Assembly (NCBI GenBank): GCA_964542455.1
Contig: CAZIUC010000003.1
Coordinates: 114,403-178,402 of the forward strand
Length of the DNA stretch: 64,000 nucleotides
From: PFJX01 sp964542455
GTDB lineage: Bacteria > Pseudomonadota > Gammaproteobacteria > Burkholderiales > Thiobacillaceae
Reading direction: 5' to 3'
The position numbers and the translations under genes were made by a program. Under the pieces are notes generated by a model. That model was not told the origin of the DNA. It searched no databases and worked only from the letters and a program-made list of their open reading frames with translations. Below, in pieces: positions 16,466 to 25,158 of the stretch. Position 1 is the stretch's first letter; every line of letters starts with the position of its first letter.

Positions 16466-17596
16466 ATGCGTCATATCGTTGTTCTCGTTGCACTGGCGCT
16501 CGCCGCTGGTGGTTGTTCCGTGTTCGAAGGCAAGAAGATCGACTACAAGTCGCAAGGCAGCCTGCCGCCGCTGGAGGCGCCGCCGGATCTGGTGATGCCC
16601 GCCGGTGACAATCGTTTTGCCGTGCCGGATATCAACCCGACCGGAGCCGCCACTTTCTCCGCTTACGACCGGGAACGCGCCGGCAAGCCGAAAAGCGCGA
16701 GCGAGCAGGCGCTGCTGCCCAAGGTCGACAAGGCCAGCATCGAGCGCGCCGGCACGCAGCGCTGGCTGGTGGTGCAGGCGCCGGCCGCGGAGGTGTGGCC
16801 GGTGGTCAAGGACTTCTGGCAGGAGATGGGCTTTCTCATCACCCTGGAACAACCCGATGCCGGCCTGATGGAAACCGATTGGGCGGAAAACCGCGCCAAG
16901 ATTCCCCAGGAAGGTATTCGCAAGTGGCTGGGCAAGGCGTTGGACAGCTTCTACTCCACCGCCGAGCGCGACAAGTTCCGCACCCGCCTGGAGCCGACCG
17001 CCGATGCCAAGGGCACCGAGGTCTATGTCAGTCATCGTGGCATGGTCGAAGTATTTGAAGGCACCCAGGCCGGCGGCGATCAGGGTCAGGGCCGCACCAT
17101 GTGGCAGCCGCGCCCGAGCGACCCGGAACTGGAAGCGGAAATGCTGCGCCGCCTGATGGTGCGTTTCGGCGTCGAAGAGTCGCGCGCCCAGTCGCTGATC
17201 GCCGAGAAGGCCGCGCCGCCGCGCGCCGCCTTGAGCAAGTCCCCGGATGGGCTGGCCACGCTGGCGTTGCCGGAAGCCTTCGACCGCGCCTGGCGCCGGG
17301 TCGGCCTGGCATTGGATCGTATCGGCTTCGCCGTGGAAGACCGTGATCGCGCCGGCGGCGTCTATTACGTGCGTTACGCCGATCCGGAAGCCAATACCAA
17401 GAAGGAGAAAGGCTTTTTGTCCAAGCTGGCGTTCTGGAGCAGCGACGACACCAAGGCCAAGGCGTTGAAGTATCAGGTGAAATTGTCGGGAAGCGGCGAA
17501 AGCACCCGGATCGGCGTGTACATGGAAGACGGCAAGCCAGCCAACAACGAAACCGGCACCCGCATCGCCAGCCTGCTTTACGAGCAGTTGAAGTAG
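16466..17596 (+). CDS. bamC: outer membrane assembly lipoprotein BamC-like
   Basis: From ATG 16466 (MRHIVVLVALALAAGGCSVF) the protein has a lipoprotein signal with the lipid-anchored Cys at about position 17, and 376 residues in all. It contains two BamC-type helix-grip domains: 'RWLVVQAPAAEVWPVVKDFWQEMGFLI' (about 93-120) and 'LPEAFDRAWRRVGLALDRIGFAVEDRDRAGGVYYVRY' (about 270-310). BamC is an accessory part of the BAM complex. An earlier GTG at 16451 overlaps the dapA stop and could also be used. The final stop overlaps the next start by one base. Confidence 0.88.
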   Translation: MRHIVVLVALALAAGGCSVFEGKKIDYKSQGSLPPLEAPPDLVMPAGDNRFAVPDINPTGAATFSAYDRERAGKPKSASEQALLPKVDKASIERAGTQRWLVVQAPAAEVWPVVKDFWQEMGFLITLEQPDAGLMETDWAENRAKIPQEGIRKWLGKALDSFYSTAERDKFRTRLEPTADAKGTEVYVSHRGMVEVFEGTQAGGDQGQGRTMWQPRPSDPELEAEMLRRLMVRFGVEESRAQSLIAEKAAPPRAALSKSPDGLATLALPEAFDRAWRRVGLALDRIGFAVEDRDRAGGVYYVRYADPEANTKKEKGFLSKLAFWSSDDTKAKALKYQVKLSGSGESTRIGVYMEDGKPANNETGTRIASLLYEQLK

Positions 17597-18363
17597 TGCT
17601 TCGCTTCGCCAGTCTGGGGAGTGGCAGTAAAGGCAACGCCTGGGTGGTGCAAGCCGGCCGTACCACGGTCATGGTGGATTGTGGTTTCGGCCCGCGCGAG
17701 GCGGCGCGGCGTCTCGCCCGCCTCGGCCTGGAGGCGGAAGACCTGGATGCCATTCTGGTGACTCACGAACATGGCGATCATGGGCGCGGGGTGGCCAAGC
17801 TGGCGCTCAAGGCGCGTTGCCCGGTGTGGCTCAGCCACGGCTGCCACGCCATGCTGGAAGCCTTGGGCACCGCGCCGGTGGCGGCGAACATCCTCGCCGG
17901 CCATGAGGTCTTCGCGCTGGGTGACTTGCGGGTGACGCCCTACCCGGTGCCGCACGATGCGCGCGAGCCGGTGCATTTCTGTTTCTCCGATGGCGCTCGT
18001 CGCTTCGGCTTGCTGACCGATGCCGGCCATGTGACGCCGCATATCGAGGCGGTGCTGACCGGCTGCGATGCCCTGGCCCTGGAATGCAATCACGATGTGG
18101 CCATGCTGCGCGCGGGCCCTTATCCGGAGGCGTTGCGGCGGCGCATCCTCGGGCCGTATGGCCATCTCGACAATGCGGCGGCGGCGGCCTTGTTGGCCCG
18201 CATCGGGGGGGCGAGGCTCACCCATGTGGTGGCCGCGCACCTCTCTGAACACAACAACGCGCCCGAACTGGCCCGCGCCGCCTTGGCCGGGGCATTGGGC
18301 TGCGAAGATGCCTGGGTCGGCGTGGCCGACCAGGAAACGGGACTGGACTGGCGGGAAATCTGA
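17596..18363 (+). CDS. metallo-beta-lactamase-fold hydrolase (YycJ/WalJ-like)
   Basis: The 255-residue protein begins MLRFASLGSGSKGNAWVVQAGRTTVMVDCGFG and has the di-metal site 'THEHGDHGRGV' (about 56-66), 'PVPHDA', 'LLTDAGHVTPHI' and a late 'AHLSEHNN'. These are hallmarks of the YycJ/WalJ branch of MBL-fold exonuclease-like proteins. The start is GTG, overlapping the bamC stop (TAGTG), so translation is probably coupled. Substrate is not known; 5'-3' DNA exonuclease activity is described in the family. Confidence 0.85.
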   Translation: MLRFASLGSGSKGNAWVVQAGRTTVMVDCGFGPREAARRLARLGLEAEDLDAILVTHEHGDHGRGVAKLALKARCPVWLSHGCHAMLEALGTAPVAANILAGHEVFALGDLRVTPYPVPHDAREPVHFCFSDGARRFGLLTDAGHVTPHIEAVLTGCDALALECNHDVAMLRAGPYPEALRRRILGPYGHLDNAAAAALLARIGGARLTHVVAAHLSEHNNAPELARAALAGALGCEDAWVGVADQETGLDWREI

Positions 18364-19691
18364 TGGAAGTTGGCGAAAATACAGCCGCGGCACTGGAAGT
18401 CGCAACAACCTTCGCGGAACTCGGGCTCGCGCCAGAGATTCTCCGCGCGCTCGACGACATGGGCTACAGCATTCCCACGCCGATCCAGAAACAGGCCATC
18501 CCCCTGGTTCTGGCCGGGCGCGACCTGATGGCGCAGGCGCAGACCGGCACCGGCAAGACTGCCGCCTTCGCCTTGCCGCTGTTGCAGAAAATGGTCGCGT
18601 ACGCCAACACCAGCGCCTCGCCTGCGCGCCATCCGGTACGCGCTCTGGTACTCACCCCGACGCGGGAACTGGCGATCCAGGTGCACGAAAGTGTGGTCGA
18701 CTACAACAAGAACCTGCCCTTGCGCAGCACTGTGGTGTTCGGCGGCGTCGACATGAAAGCGCAGGAAGCCGAATTGCGCAACGGAGTGGAAATCCTGGTT
18801 GCCACCCCCGGCCGCCTGCTCGACCACGCCGGCAGCAAGATGGTGAATCTCTCGCAGGTGCAGTTTCTTGTGCTGGATGAGGCCGATCGCATGCTGGACA
18901 TGGGCTTCATGCCCGATCTCAAGCGCATCCTCAATCTGCTGCCGACGAAACGGCAGACCTTGCTGTTCTCCGCCACCTTCGACGACAGCATTGTCGGGCT
19001 CGCCAAGAGCTTCCTGCAGAACCCCCTGAAAGTCGAAGTCGCCCGCCGCAACACCGCCGCTGAACTGGTGGAACAGGTGGTGCACAAGGTGCGCGAGGAC
19101 GACAAGATGGACGCCCTGTTACAGGTCGTCAAGGCGCGCGAAATCAGTCAGGCGCTGGTGTTCACCCGCACCAAAATCGCCGCCGACAAGCTTGGTCGGC
19201 GCTTGCAGAAACGCGGCGTGCAGACCGGCATCATTCACGGCGATAAGGCCCAGGTGGAACGTCTGGCCGCCCTCGACGGCTTCAAACAGGGCAAGGTGCA
19301 ACTGCTGGTGGCCACCGACATCGCGGCGCGCGGCCTCGATATCGTCGATCTGCCTTGCGTGTTCAACTTCGAACTGCCATACGCGGCGGAGGACTATGTC
19401 CACCGCATCGGCCGCACCGGGCGCGCCGGCGCCTCCGGCCTCGCCATCTCCCTGGTGTCGCCCGAGGAAGAGCGGCTGCTGGTGGCCATCCGAAAATTCA
19501 TCAATCGCGATCTGGATGAAGCGCCTCTTCCGGAAATCGCACCGCCGCGTCCGGTCGCGGTGGCAAACCCGGTTACCGCGGTCGAGCAACCCGATGCCAC
19601 GCAACCTCGCCTGGGTCGGCCACGCCGGGAACCGGTTTGTGCGCTGCTGTTGCCACCGATCAAAGTGGCCCGGAGCAATCAAACCACATGA
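18363..19691 (+). CDS. rhlE: DEAD-box RNA helicase (RhlE type)
   Basis: This 442-residue protein carries the helicase motifs in order: Q motif (TFAELGLAPEI...GYSIPTPIQKQAIP), AQTGTGKTAAFALP, PTRELAIQ, TPGRLLD, DEADRMLDMGF, FSATF, and HRIGRTGRAG in the second domain. The C-terminal tail is short and not strongly basic. Sequence character is closest to RhlE, linked to ribosome assembly and RNA turnover. It overlaps the preceding MBL gene (TGATG). Confidence 0.9.
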   Translation: MEVGENTAAALEVATTFAELGLAPEILRALDDMGYSIPTPIQKQAIPLVLAGRDLMAQAQTGTGKTAAFALPLLQKMVAYANTSASPARHPVRALVLTPTRELAIQVHESVVDYNKNLPLRSTVVFGGVDMKAQEAELRNGVEILVATPGRLLDHAGSKMVNLSQVQFLVLDEADRMLDMGFMPDLKRILNLLPTKRQTLLFSATFDDSIVGLAKSFLQNPLKVEVARRNTAAELVEQVVHKVREDDKMDALLQVVKAREISQALVFTRTKIAADKLGRRLQKRGVQTGIIHGDKAQVERLAALDGFKQGKVQLLVATDIAARGLDIVDLPCVFNFELPYAAEDYVHRIGRTGRAGASGLAISLVSPEEERLLVAIRKFINRDLDEAPLPEIAPPRPVAVANPVTAVEQPDATQPRLGRPRREPVCALLLPPIKVARSNQTT

Positions 19692-20014
19692 GTCTTGAGG
19701 GTTTGCTGCTGAGCCTGCTGGCCACGCTGGTATGGTTCTGGTGGGACAGTCTGCAAAAGCGCGAAATTGCCCTCGCCACGGCGCGTCTGGCGTGTGAACG
19801 CGCCGGGGTGCAATTCCTCGACGCCAGCGTGGCGCTGCGCAAGCTCAGGCTGCGCCGCGATTCGCAACAGCGCGCTCGCTTCTATCGAGAATACGCTTTC
19901 GAATACTCCACCGAGGGCGATGACCGCCAACCCGGCTGGGTCTGGCTTCTGGGCGCGCGGGTGGTCGATGTCATTCTGGTTGAACAGAACAACGTAGTGC
20001 CGCTGCGTTCTTGA
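19688..20014 (+). CDS. DUF3301-family small membrane-anchored protein
   Basis: Starting at ATG 19688, which overlaps the rhlE stop, the 108-residue protein has one N-terminal helix (LEGLLLSLLATLVWFWWDSL) followed by 'KREIALATARLACERAGVQFLDASVALRKLRLRRDSQQRARFYREYAFEYSTEGDDRQPGWVWLLGARVVDVIL'. This resembles DUF3301 proteins found in many beta- and gammaproteobacteria. Function is unknown. Confidence 0.8.
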   Translation: MSLEGLLLSLLATLVWFWWDSLQKREIALATARLACERAGVQFLDASVALRKLRLRRDSQQRARFYREYAFEYSTEGDDRQPGWVWLLGARVVDVILVEQNNVVPLRS

Positions 20015-20099
20015 GGCGATTAGCCCGGATGGATTGACCGCGGTGTCAGTCGGCATACAACATGCTAGTAACTACGCGCTGCCTCCAACTTGCTTTCGC

Positions 20100-20774
20100 A
20101 TGTCCTCTTCTGATTTCGGCGCCATCTGGCTGACGCTTAAACTCGCCAGCGTCACCACCGCGCTACTGTTGTTCATCGGCACGCCCATCGCCTGGTGGCT
20201 TGCCCGCACCGCTTCCTTCTGGAAGGGAGCGGTGGGAGCCGTGGTGGCGCTACCCATCGTGTTGCCGCCAACGGTGATCGGTTTCTACCTCCTGGTGGCG
20301 ATGGGGCCGCACGGCCCGGTCGGCCAGTTCACCCAGTCGCTGGGGCTGGGCGTGCTGCCATTTACCTTTGCCGGACTGGTGGTGGCCTCCTTTTTTTACT
20401 CCTTGCCTTTTGTGGTGCAACCACTGCAGAACGCTTTCGAGGCCATCGGCAATCGCCCTCTGGAAGTCGCGGCCACGCTACGCGCTTCTCCACTGGATAC
20501 CTTTTTCAGCGTGGTGTTCCCGCTCGCGCGGCCCGGCTATCTCACCGCCACGGTGTTGGGATTTGCGCACACTGTCGGAGAGTTCGGCGTGGTGTTGATG
20601 ATAGGCGGCAATATTCCCGACGAAACCCGGGTGGTTTCGGTGCAGATCTACGACCATGTCGAGGCAATGCAATATGCCCAGGCACACTGGCTATCCGCCA
20701 GCATGGTGGTATTTTCCTTTTTGGTGCTGCTGGCCCTGTACACCTTCAACCCGAGTGGGTGGCGGCGCCGATGA
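20100..20774 (+). CDS. modB: molybdate ABC transporter permease
   Basis: From ATG 20100 (MSSSDFGAIWLTLKLASVTTALLLFIGTPIAWWLA) the protein has 224 residues and five to six membrane helices. The EAA-type loop 'EAIGNRPLEVAATLRASPLDTFFSVVFPLARPGYLTATVLGFAHTVGEFGVVLMIGGNIP' is characteristic of ModB. A start further upstream (20034) would add a polar leader and is less likely. It overlaps modC by four bases. The matching binding protein modA sits about 11 kb upstream. Confidence 0.92.
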   Translation: MSSSDFGAIWLTLKLASVTTALLLFIGTPIAWWLARTASFWKGAVGAVVALPIVLPPTVIGFYLLVAMGPHGPVGQFTQSLGLGVLPFTFAGLVVASFFYSLPFVVQPLQNAFEAIGNRPLEVAATLRASPLDTFFSVVFPLARPGYLTATVLGFAHTVGEFGVVLMIGGNIPDETRVVSVQIYDHVEAMQYAQAHWLSASMVVFSFLVLLALYTFNPSGWRRR

Positions 20775-21874
20775 ACATCATTCACGCCCGTTTCAAGCTG
20801 GATTTGCCAGGTTTTTCCCTGGACGTGAACCTGGATCTACCAGGCATCGGCGTGACGGCCCTTTTTGGCCATTCCGGATCCGGCAAGACCACGCTGCTGC
20901 GCTGTGTCGCCGGGTTGCAACGCGCGCCTGGCGGTGAACTTATTGTGAATGGCGAGATATGGCAGGATGGCACTACCTTCCTTCCCACCCACCAACGTGC
21001 TATCGGCTATGTGTTTCAGGAAGCCAGCCTGTTCCCTCATCTCGATGTTCGCCGCAATCTCGAATATGGCCTCAGGCGGGTGCCGGAGGCGCGGCGTCGA
21101 GTGGGGCTGAAGCAGGCGATCGACTTGCTCGGCATCGATCATCTGCTTGAGCGCATGCCCGATGGCTTGTCAGGGGGCGAACGCCAGCGCGTGGGGATCG
21201 CCCGCGCGCTGGCGGTGAGTCCGGAAATTCTTTTGATGGACGAGCCCCTGGCGGCGCTCGACCTAGCCCGCAAGCAGGAAATTCTGCCTTACCTGGAGCG
21301 CCTGCACGACGACCTTGAAATTCCCGTGCTCTATGTCAGCCACTCGCCCGACGAGGTCGCGCGACTGGCCGATCATCTGGTGGTCATGGAGCAGGGCAGG
21401 GTGGTGGCCAGCGGCGGCCTCACCGAAACCCTGGCGCGTCTGGACCTGCCTATCCACCTGGGCGAGGATGCCGGCGTGGTGCTCGATGGCGAGGTCGTGG
21501 AAATCGACAGCAACTGGCATCTGGCACGGGTCCGGGTCGGCAACGGACTGTCGGATAGCCATCCGAGTGGGCCCGTCAATTTGTGGGTGCGCGATAGTGG
21601 TCATCCTGTCGGCCACCGCGCTCGCGTACGCATCCTGGCGCGCGATGTCAGCCTGGCGCTGGATCGGCATGACGATTCCAGCATCCTCAATACCTTGTCC
21701 GCCACCGTGGTGGAAGTGGCCGACGATAGCCATCCGGCCCTTGCCCTGGTGCGCCTGGAGGTCGGGGGCGCGCCGCTGGTGGCGCGCCTCACCCGGCGTT
21801 CTGTCCGCGCTCTTGATCTGTTACCAGGCAAACTGATCTGGGCGCAGATCAAAGCCGTTGCGTTAATTGGTTGA
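20771..21874 (+). CDS. modC: molybdate ABC transporter ATP-binding protein
   Basis: The 367-residue protein has Walker A 'GHSGSGKTTLL' (about 33-43), signature 'LSGGERQRVGIARAL' (about 135-149), Walker B 'ILLMDEPLAALD', and a C-terminal Mop/TOBE-like molybdate-binding region ('RVRILARDVSLALDRHDDSSILNTLSATVVEV'), which is diagnostic of ModC. It energises ModB. Supply of molybdenum would serve enzymes such as the molybdopterin oxidoreductase at 49983-52283. Confidence 0.93.
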   Translation: MNIIHARFKLDLPGFSLDVNLDLPGIGVTALFGHSGSGKTTLLRCVAGLQRAPGGELIVNGEIWQDGTTFLPTHQRAIGYVFQEASLFPHLDVRRNLEYGLRRVPEARRRVGLKQAIDLLGIDHLLERMPDGLSGGERQRVGIARALAVSPEILLMDEPLAALDLARKQEILPYLERLHDDLEIPVLYVSHSPDEVARLADHLVVMEQGRVVASGGLTETLARLDLPIHLGEDAGVVLDGEVVEIDSNWHLARVRVGNGLSDSHPSGPVNLWVRDSGHPVGHRARVRILARDVSLALDRHDDSSILNTLSATVVEVADDSHPALALVRLEVGGAPLVARLTRRSVRALDLLPGKLIWAQIKAVALIG

Positions 21875-22006
21875 ACGGTCCCGCCAGGAAATTGTGCGGT
21901 TGCAGCAAACGGGGTACGCTTGCGACCAATCGCACCATCTCAGGCCACGCCGCGCGCTCGTACGCCCGGCGGTATAACCAGGACCAACCACTCCACAGGA
22001 TTCATC

Positions 22007-22867
22007 ATGAGCGACATCGAGTTCGAGCAAGGCGTCAACGAGACCACCGAGGCTATTGTCCAGGCTTCCACTCGCATCACCCCCGAGAGCACCGCCGAGG
22101 TGCGTCAGATCGTGCTGCGCATCAACGAGCCGGCGTTCTATTTTCTGGAAGGCCAGAACATCGGCGTGTTGGTTCCGGGGCCGCATCCTTTCGGCAACAA
22201 GAGCCATCACCGCTACTACACCATCGCCAATGCCAAGGGTGACGATAGTGGCGTCGATCTGGAACTGCTGGTGCGGCGTTGTTCCTACATCGACGACGTC
22301 TCCGGCGAGGAGTATCCCGGCATTGCGTCGCACTATCTGTGCAATGCACGTGAGGGTGACAAGATCAGCCTGACCGGACCGTACCGCAGCCCATTCCGCA
22401 TTCCCGCCGACAAGAACAGCAATCTGCTGATGCTCGGTACCGGTACCGGCATTGCCCCGTTCCGCGCCTTCCTGCGCCGCGTCTACGATGAGCGGAACGA
22501 CTGGAGTGGCAAGGTACGGCTGTATTTCGGCGCCCGCACAGGTACCGATCTGCTTTACATGAACAATCTAAACAATGATCTTGCCAACTATTACGATCAG
22601 AAAACCTTCCAGGCCATCCAGGCGCTGAGCAAAGGCGTGCTCAGCGACGCGGCGGATGCCTTGCGTGACGGTGTGGAAGCACATGCGGAGGAAGTCTGGG
22701 ATCTGGTTTGTTCACCCAATACCCATGTGTATCTGGCCGGAATGAAGAAGGCCGCCGACGAATTCGAAGCCAGCATGGCAAGGCTGGCCGGTTCCGACGA
22801 GCAGTGGCGGACGATCAGGCAGGGTTTGGTGGAAGACCGCCGCTGGTCCGAGTTGACCTACATCTGA
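22007..22867 (+). CDS. ferredoxin/flavodoxin-NADP+ reductase-type flavoprotein
   Basis: From ATG 22007 (MSDIEFEQGVNETTEAIVQA) the protein has 286 residues with a plant-type FNR arrangement: FAD-binding 'HHRYYTIAN' (about 65-73) and 'SHYLCNAREGDKISLTGPYRSPF', then the NADP-binding domain with 'LLMLGTGTGIAPFRAFLRR' (about 140-158), 'YFGARTGTDLLYM' and a C-terminal 'EDRRWSELTYI'. It moves electrons between NAD(P)H and a small carrier. Physiological partner is unknown. Its gene is followed two bases later by the YceH-family gene. The 132-bp gap upstream shows no clear feature. Confidence 0.85.
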   Translation: MSDIEFEQGVNETTEAIVQASTRITPESTAEVRQIVLRINEPAFYFLEGQNIGVLVPGPHPFGNKSHHRYYTIANAKGDDSGVDLELLVRRCSYIDDVSGEEYPGIASHYLCNAREGDKISLTGPYRSPFRIPADKNSNLLMLGTGTGIAPFRAFLRRVYDERNDWSGKVRLYFGARTGTDLLYMNNLNNDLANYYDQKTFQAIQALSKGVLSDAADALRDGVEAHAEEVWDLVCSPNTHVYLAGMKKAADEFEASMARLAGSDEQWRTIRQGLVEDRRWSELTYI

Positions 22868-22869
22868 CC

Positions 22870-23487
22870 ATGTCGCTACCAGCGCTGACGCCCAACGAAG
22901 CCCGTGTGCTCGGGGTGCTGATCGAGAAATCGAAAACCACCCCGGATGCCTATCCGCTGACCGTGAACAGCCTCACCGCCGGCTGCAACCAGAAGACCTC
23001 GCGCGATCCAGTAATGGATCTCTCGGAGGCCGAGGTGCGGACGACGTTGGAAGAATTGCGCGGCCGTACCCTGATCATGGAAAGTTATGGCGCCTCCGGG
23101 CGGGTGCTGCGTTACGCCCATAACTTCGGCAAGGTTTATGGCCTGCCTGGTGCCGCCGTGGATCTGCTTGCGGTGCTCATCCTGCGCGGGCCGCAGACCG
23201 CAAGCGAACTGCGCGCCAACTGCGAGCGTTTGCACCACTTCGCCGATGCCTCGGCCGTGGAAGGTTATCTGGATGAACTGGCGAGCCGCGAAAATGCCGC
23301 GCTGACGCTGAAGTTGCCGCGCCAGCCTGGCGCGCGGGAACAGCGTTGGACCCATCTCGTATGCGGCGAACCGGCGGAGATCCCCGCAGCTGCGCCGCTT
23401 GCCGCAACCAATCTGGAAGAGCGTGTCGCCCGTCTGGAGCAGGAAGTGGCGGAACTGCGCGCGATGCTGGAGTCGTTGATTTCGTAG
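22870..23487 (+). CDS. YceH-family (DUF480) protein
   Basis: The 205-residue protein shows 'LTPNEARVLGVLIEKSKTTPDAYPLTVNSLTAGCNQKTSRDPVMDLSEAEV' and 'RVLRYAHNFGKVYGLPGAAVDLLAVLILRGPQTASELRANCERLHHF', the two tandem winged-helix-like halves of YceH/DUF480, plus a C-terminal coiled coil (NLEERVARLEQEVAELRAMLESL). Function is not established. Its ATG lies two bases after the reductase stop. Confidence 0.9.
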   Translation: MSLPALTPNEARVLGVLIEKSKTTPDAYPLTVNSLTAGCNQKTSRDPVMDLSEAEVRTTLEELRGRTLIMESYGASGRVLRYAHNFGKVYGLPGAAVDLLAVLILRGPQTASELRANCERLHHFADASAVEGYLDELASRENAALTLKLPRQPGAREQRWTHLVCGEPAEIPAAAPLAATNLEERVARLEQEVAELRAMLESLIS

Positions 23488-23548
23488 GTCGGGTACGGCG
23501 CAAAATCATGCGCCAGGCCTGTCCTACAACTTGCCGCTATTTCCCGCA

Positions 23549-24442
23549 CTATCCGCGCAGATTGCGCAGATGGTCGTGGTAGCGGGCACGGTAGAGCAGG
23601 CGGCGATGATCCGGGCGATCGGAAAAGCCGGAGCGTGTGTGTAGGATGTTGTTGCAGATCACGCCCATACCGGGTCGCAGACCGAGACTGAAGAGGCCAA
23701 TCGGGTCGCCCGCCAGCAGATCGGCCAGTGTATTGACAGCGGCTAGCGTGGCGGCGTCCTGTTTCCAGGCGATGCTCTTGGTGCGTGCAGTGTAGCGCAG
23801 GTGCAATTGCCCGCTATCCACCAGAAACGCGGGGCCGGACTCGTCAGGGCGGGCCACGCCTTCCTCGTCAGTACGTGCCGGAATGGTCATGGCATCGTCG
23901 GCCATCAAGGCACGAATATGCATGGGGTTGGCGTCGCGCAGGGCAATGTAGGCGAGTTCGTGGTCGTACAGGTCGTTGATGCCGCCTACATCGGCCGCGC
24001 GCACGCAATGCAGGGCCATCGCCCAAATGCGCCTCGCGGACGGGTTGTAGTAGCCGTCGGTATGCCAGCGGATCGGTTTGTGTGTGTAGGGAATGAATTC
24101 GCCGCGTTTCTGGCCGTCTTCATCGTGCGGGGTGAGGCTGGAAATGCCGTCCTCGTCCGCCAGCCAGTTGGCGTCCAGGCGGGTCAGACCGAATTGCGCG
24201 GCGAGTCGGCTGACTGATTCCTTGTCTTCGGTTTCGCCCAGATCGGTGGCGTAGATCGCCATGTTGGTCTTGGCGATCAGCCGCCAGATGGCGCGGTATT
24301 CGCTGTCCGAGAGCTGGCGTGGGTCGCGCACCTTGACGATGAGTTCCTCTCCACTCGTCGGGTAATCCGCCAGCTTGGCGGCGCGCCAGGCCTGGTAGCC
24401 AGCTTCGTTATCAGGGTGGAAGGGGGAGTCGGCGGGGATCAT
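23549..24442 (-). CDS. TauD/TfdA-type Fe(II)/2-oxoglutarate dioxygenase-like protein
   Basis: The 297-residue protein contains 'IRWHTDGYYNP' with the metal-binding HxD (His127, Asp129) and a late 'NNILHTRSGFSD' supplying the second His, followed by an Arg for 2-oxoglutarate. The pattern fits the TauD/CAS-like fold. TauD-type enzymes release sulfite from organosulfonates, but the substrate here is not predictable. It is the last gene of a minus-strand block that also contains a rhodanese and a DsrC paralogue, so a sulfur link is plausible by context only. No strong ribosome-binding site precedes the ATG at 24442. Confidence 0.8.
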   Translation of the reverse strand: MIPADSPFHPDNEAGYQAWRAAKLADYPTSGEELIVKVRDPRQLSDSEYRAIWRLIAKTNMAIYATDLGETEDKESVSRLAAQFGLTRLDANWLADEDGISSLTPHDEDGQKRGEFIPYTHKPIRWHTDGYYNPSARRIWAMALHCVRAADVGGINDLYDHELAYIALRDANPMHIRALMADDAMTIPARTDEEGVARPDESGPAFLVDSGQLHLRYTARTKSIAWKQDAATLAAVNTLADLLAGDPIGLFSLGLRPGMGVICNNILHTRSGFSDRPDHRRLLYRARYHDHLRNLRG

Positions 24443-24537
24443 GGTGCGTGGAGTGGTGGGGGTGATGGTGACGTAGGCGGTGGTTACCGAAGGGTAGGGG
24501 TGTTATCAGAGGAACGAATTGCATCAAAGGCCACACT

Positions 24538-24569
24538 CGATGCGGTTCGCTGTGCTCACCACATCCTAC
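24538..24569. repeat. GATGCGGTTCGC-family repeat unit
   Basis: GATGCGGTTCGCTGTGCTCACCACATCCTACC resembles, over about 22 bases, the right arm of the repeat at 4054-4131. It lies just past the 3' end of the 196-aa gene and may act as a boundary element. Confidence 0.6.
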
Positions 24570-25156
24570 CCGCCCTCTTCGGCGGGAAGCGGGTAGAAAC
24601 CGTCCATGTTTTTCTTCACCATGCCCAGCATCTCGGGCATTTCGATATCCATGATCTGGTCCTGGATCCAGGTCTGGTCGGTTTGCTCCATGACCTCGCG
24701 GATTTGCAGCGAGAGGAAGCGCAGCGCGGGGAAACCGGGTTTGTCATCCGGGAAGTCAAAGGACGCGTAGTCGCTCATGCGCCGGTTGGTCAGCTCGATA
24801 AAACCGGCCTGGTAGTCGTAGTCCGGGTCTTTCTCGCCGCCGGTGACCTCAATGATGTTCTCTTCCATGATTTCGGCCAGACGCACGCCTACCGCGCTGA
24901 CCACGTCCTGACGCAGTTCGTCATCCATGCGGTTGAAGGCCAGGCGGTCGATGTAGTGCAGCAGGAAACAGGCCATTTCACCGATGATACGGAAGCCGCG
25001 TTGCGGCGTGATGATGTCGAAATCGGCTTTGGACAGGTTGTCTATTGTGCGGTCGCACAGGCGCCAGATGGTGGAGGCGAGGACGGTGGCGACTTCGGCG
25101 GGATCGCGTTGTTCACCTTCCTTCTTGAACCAGACGGTTTTGACTCTGAGTGCCAA
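24566..25156 (-). CDS. conserved-looking hypothetical protein, 196 aa
   Basis: The best start is TTG 25156, preceded by GGAG seven bases upstream, giving MALRVKTVWFKKEGEQRDPAEVATVLASTIWRLCDRTIDNLSKADFDI. The protein is acidic, without signal peptide or membrane segments, probably helical, and shows well-spaced hydrophobic positions consistent with a real cytoplasmic protein. The start lies two bases from the stop of the rhodanese gene, so the two are co-translated. I do not recognise the family. Co-occurrence with sulfurtransferase and DsrC-like genes suggests a sulfur-oxidation accessory role. Confidence 0.8.
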   Translation of the reverse strand: MALRVKTVWFKKEGEQRDPAEVATVLASTIWRLCDRTIDNLSKADFDIITPQRGFRIIGEMACFLLHYIDRLAFNRMDDELRQDVVSAVGVRLAEIMEENIIEVTGGEKDPDYDYQAGFIELTNRRMSDYASFDFPDDKPGFPALRFLSLQIREVMEQTDQTWIQDQIMDIEMPEMLGMVKKNMDGFYPLPAEEGG

Positions 25157-25158
25157 GG

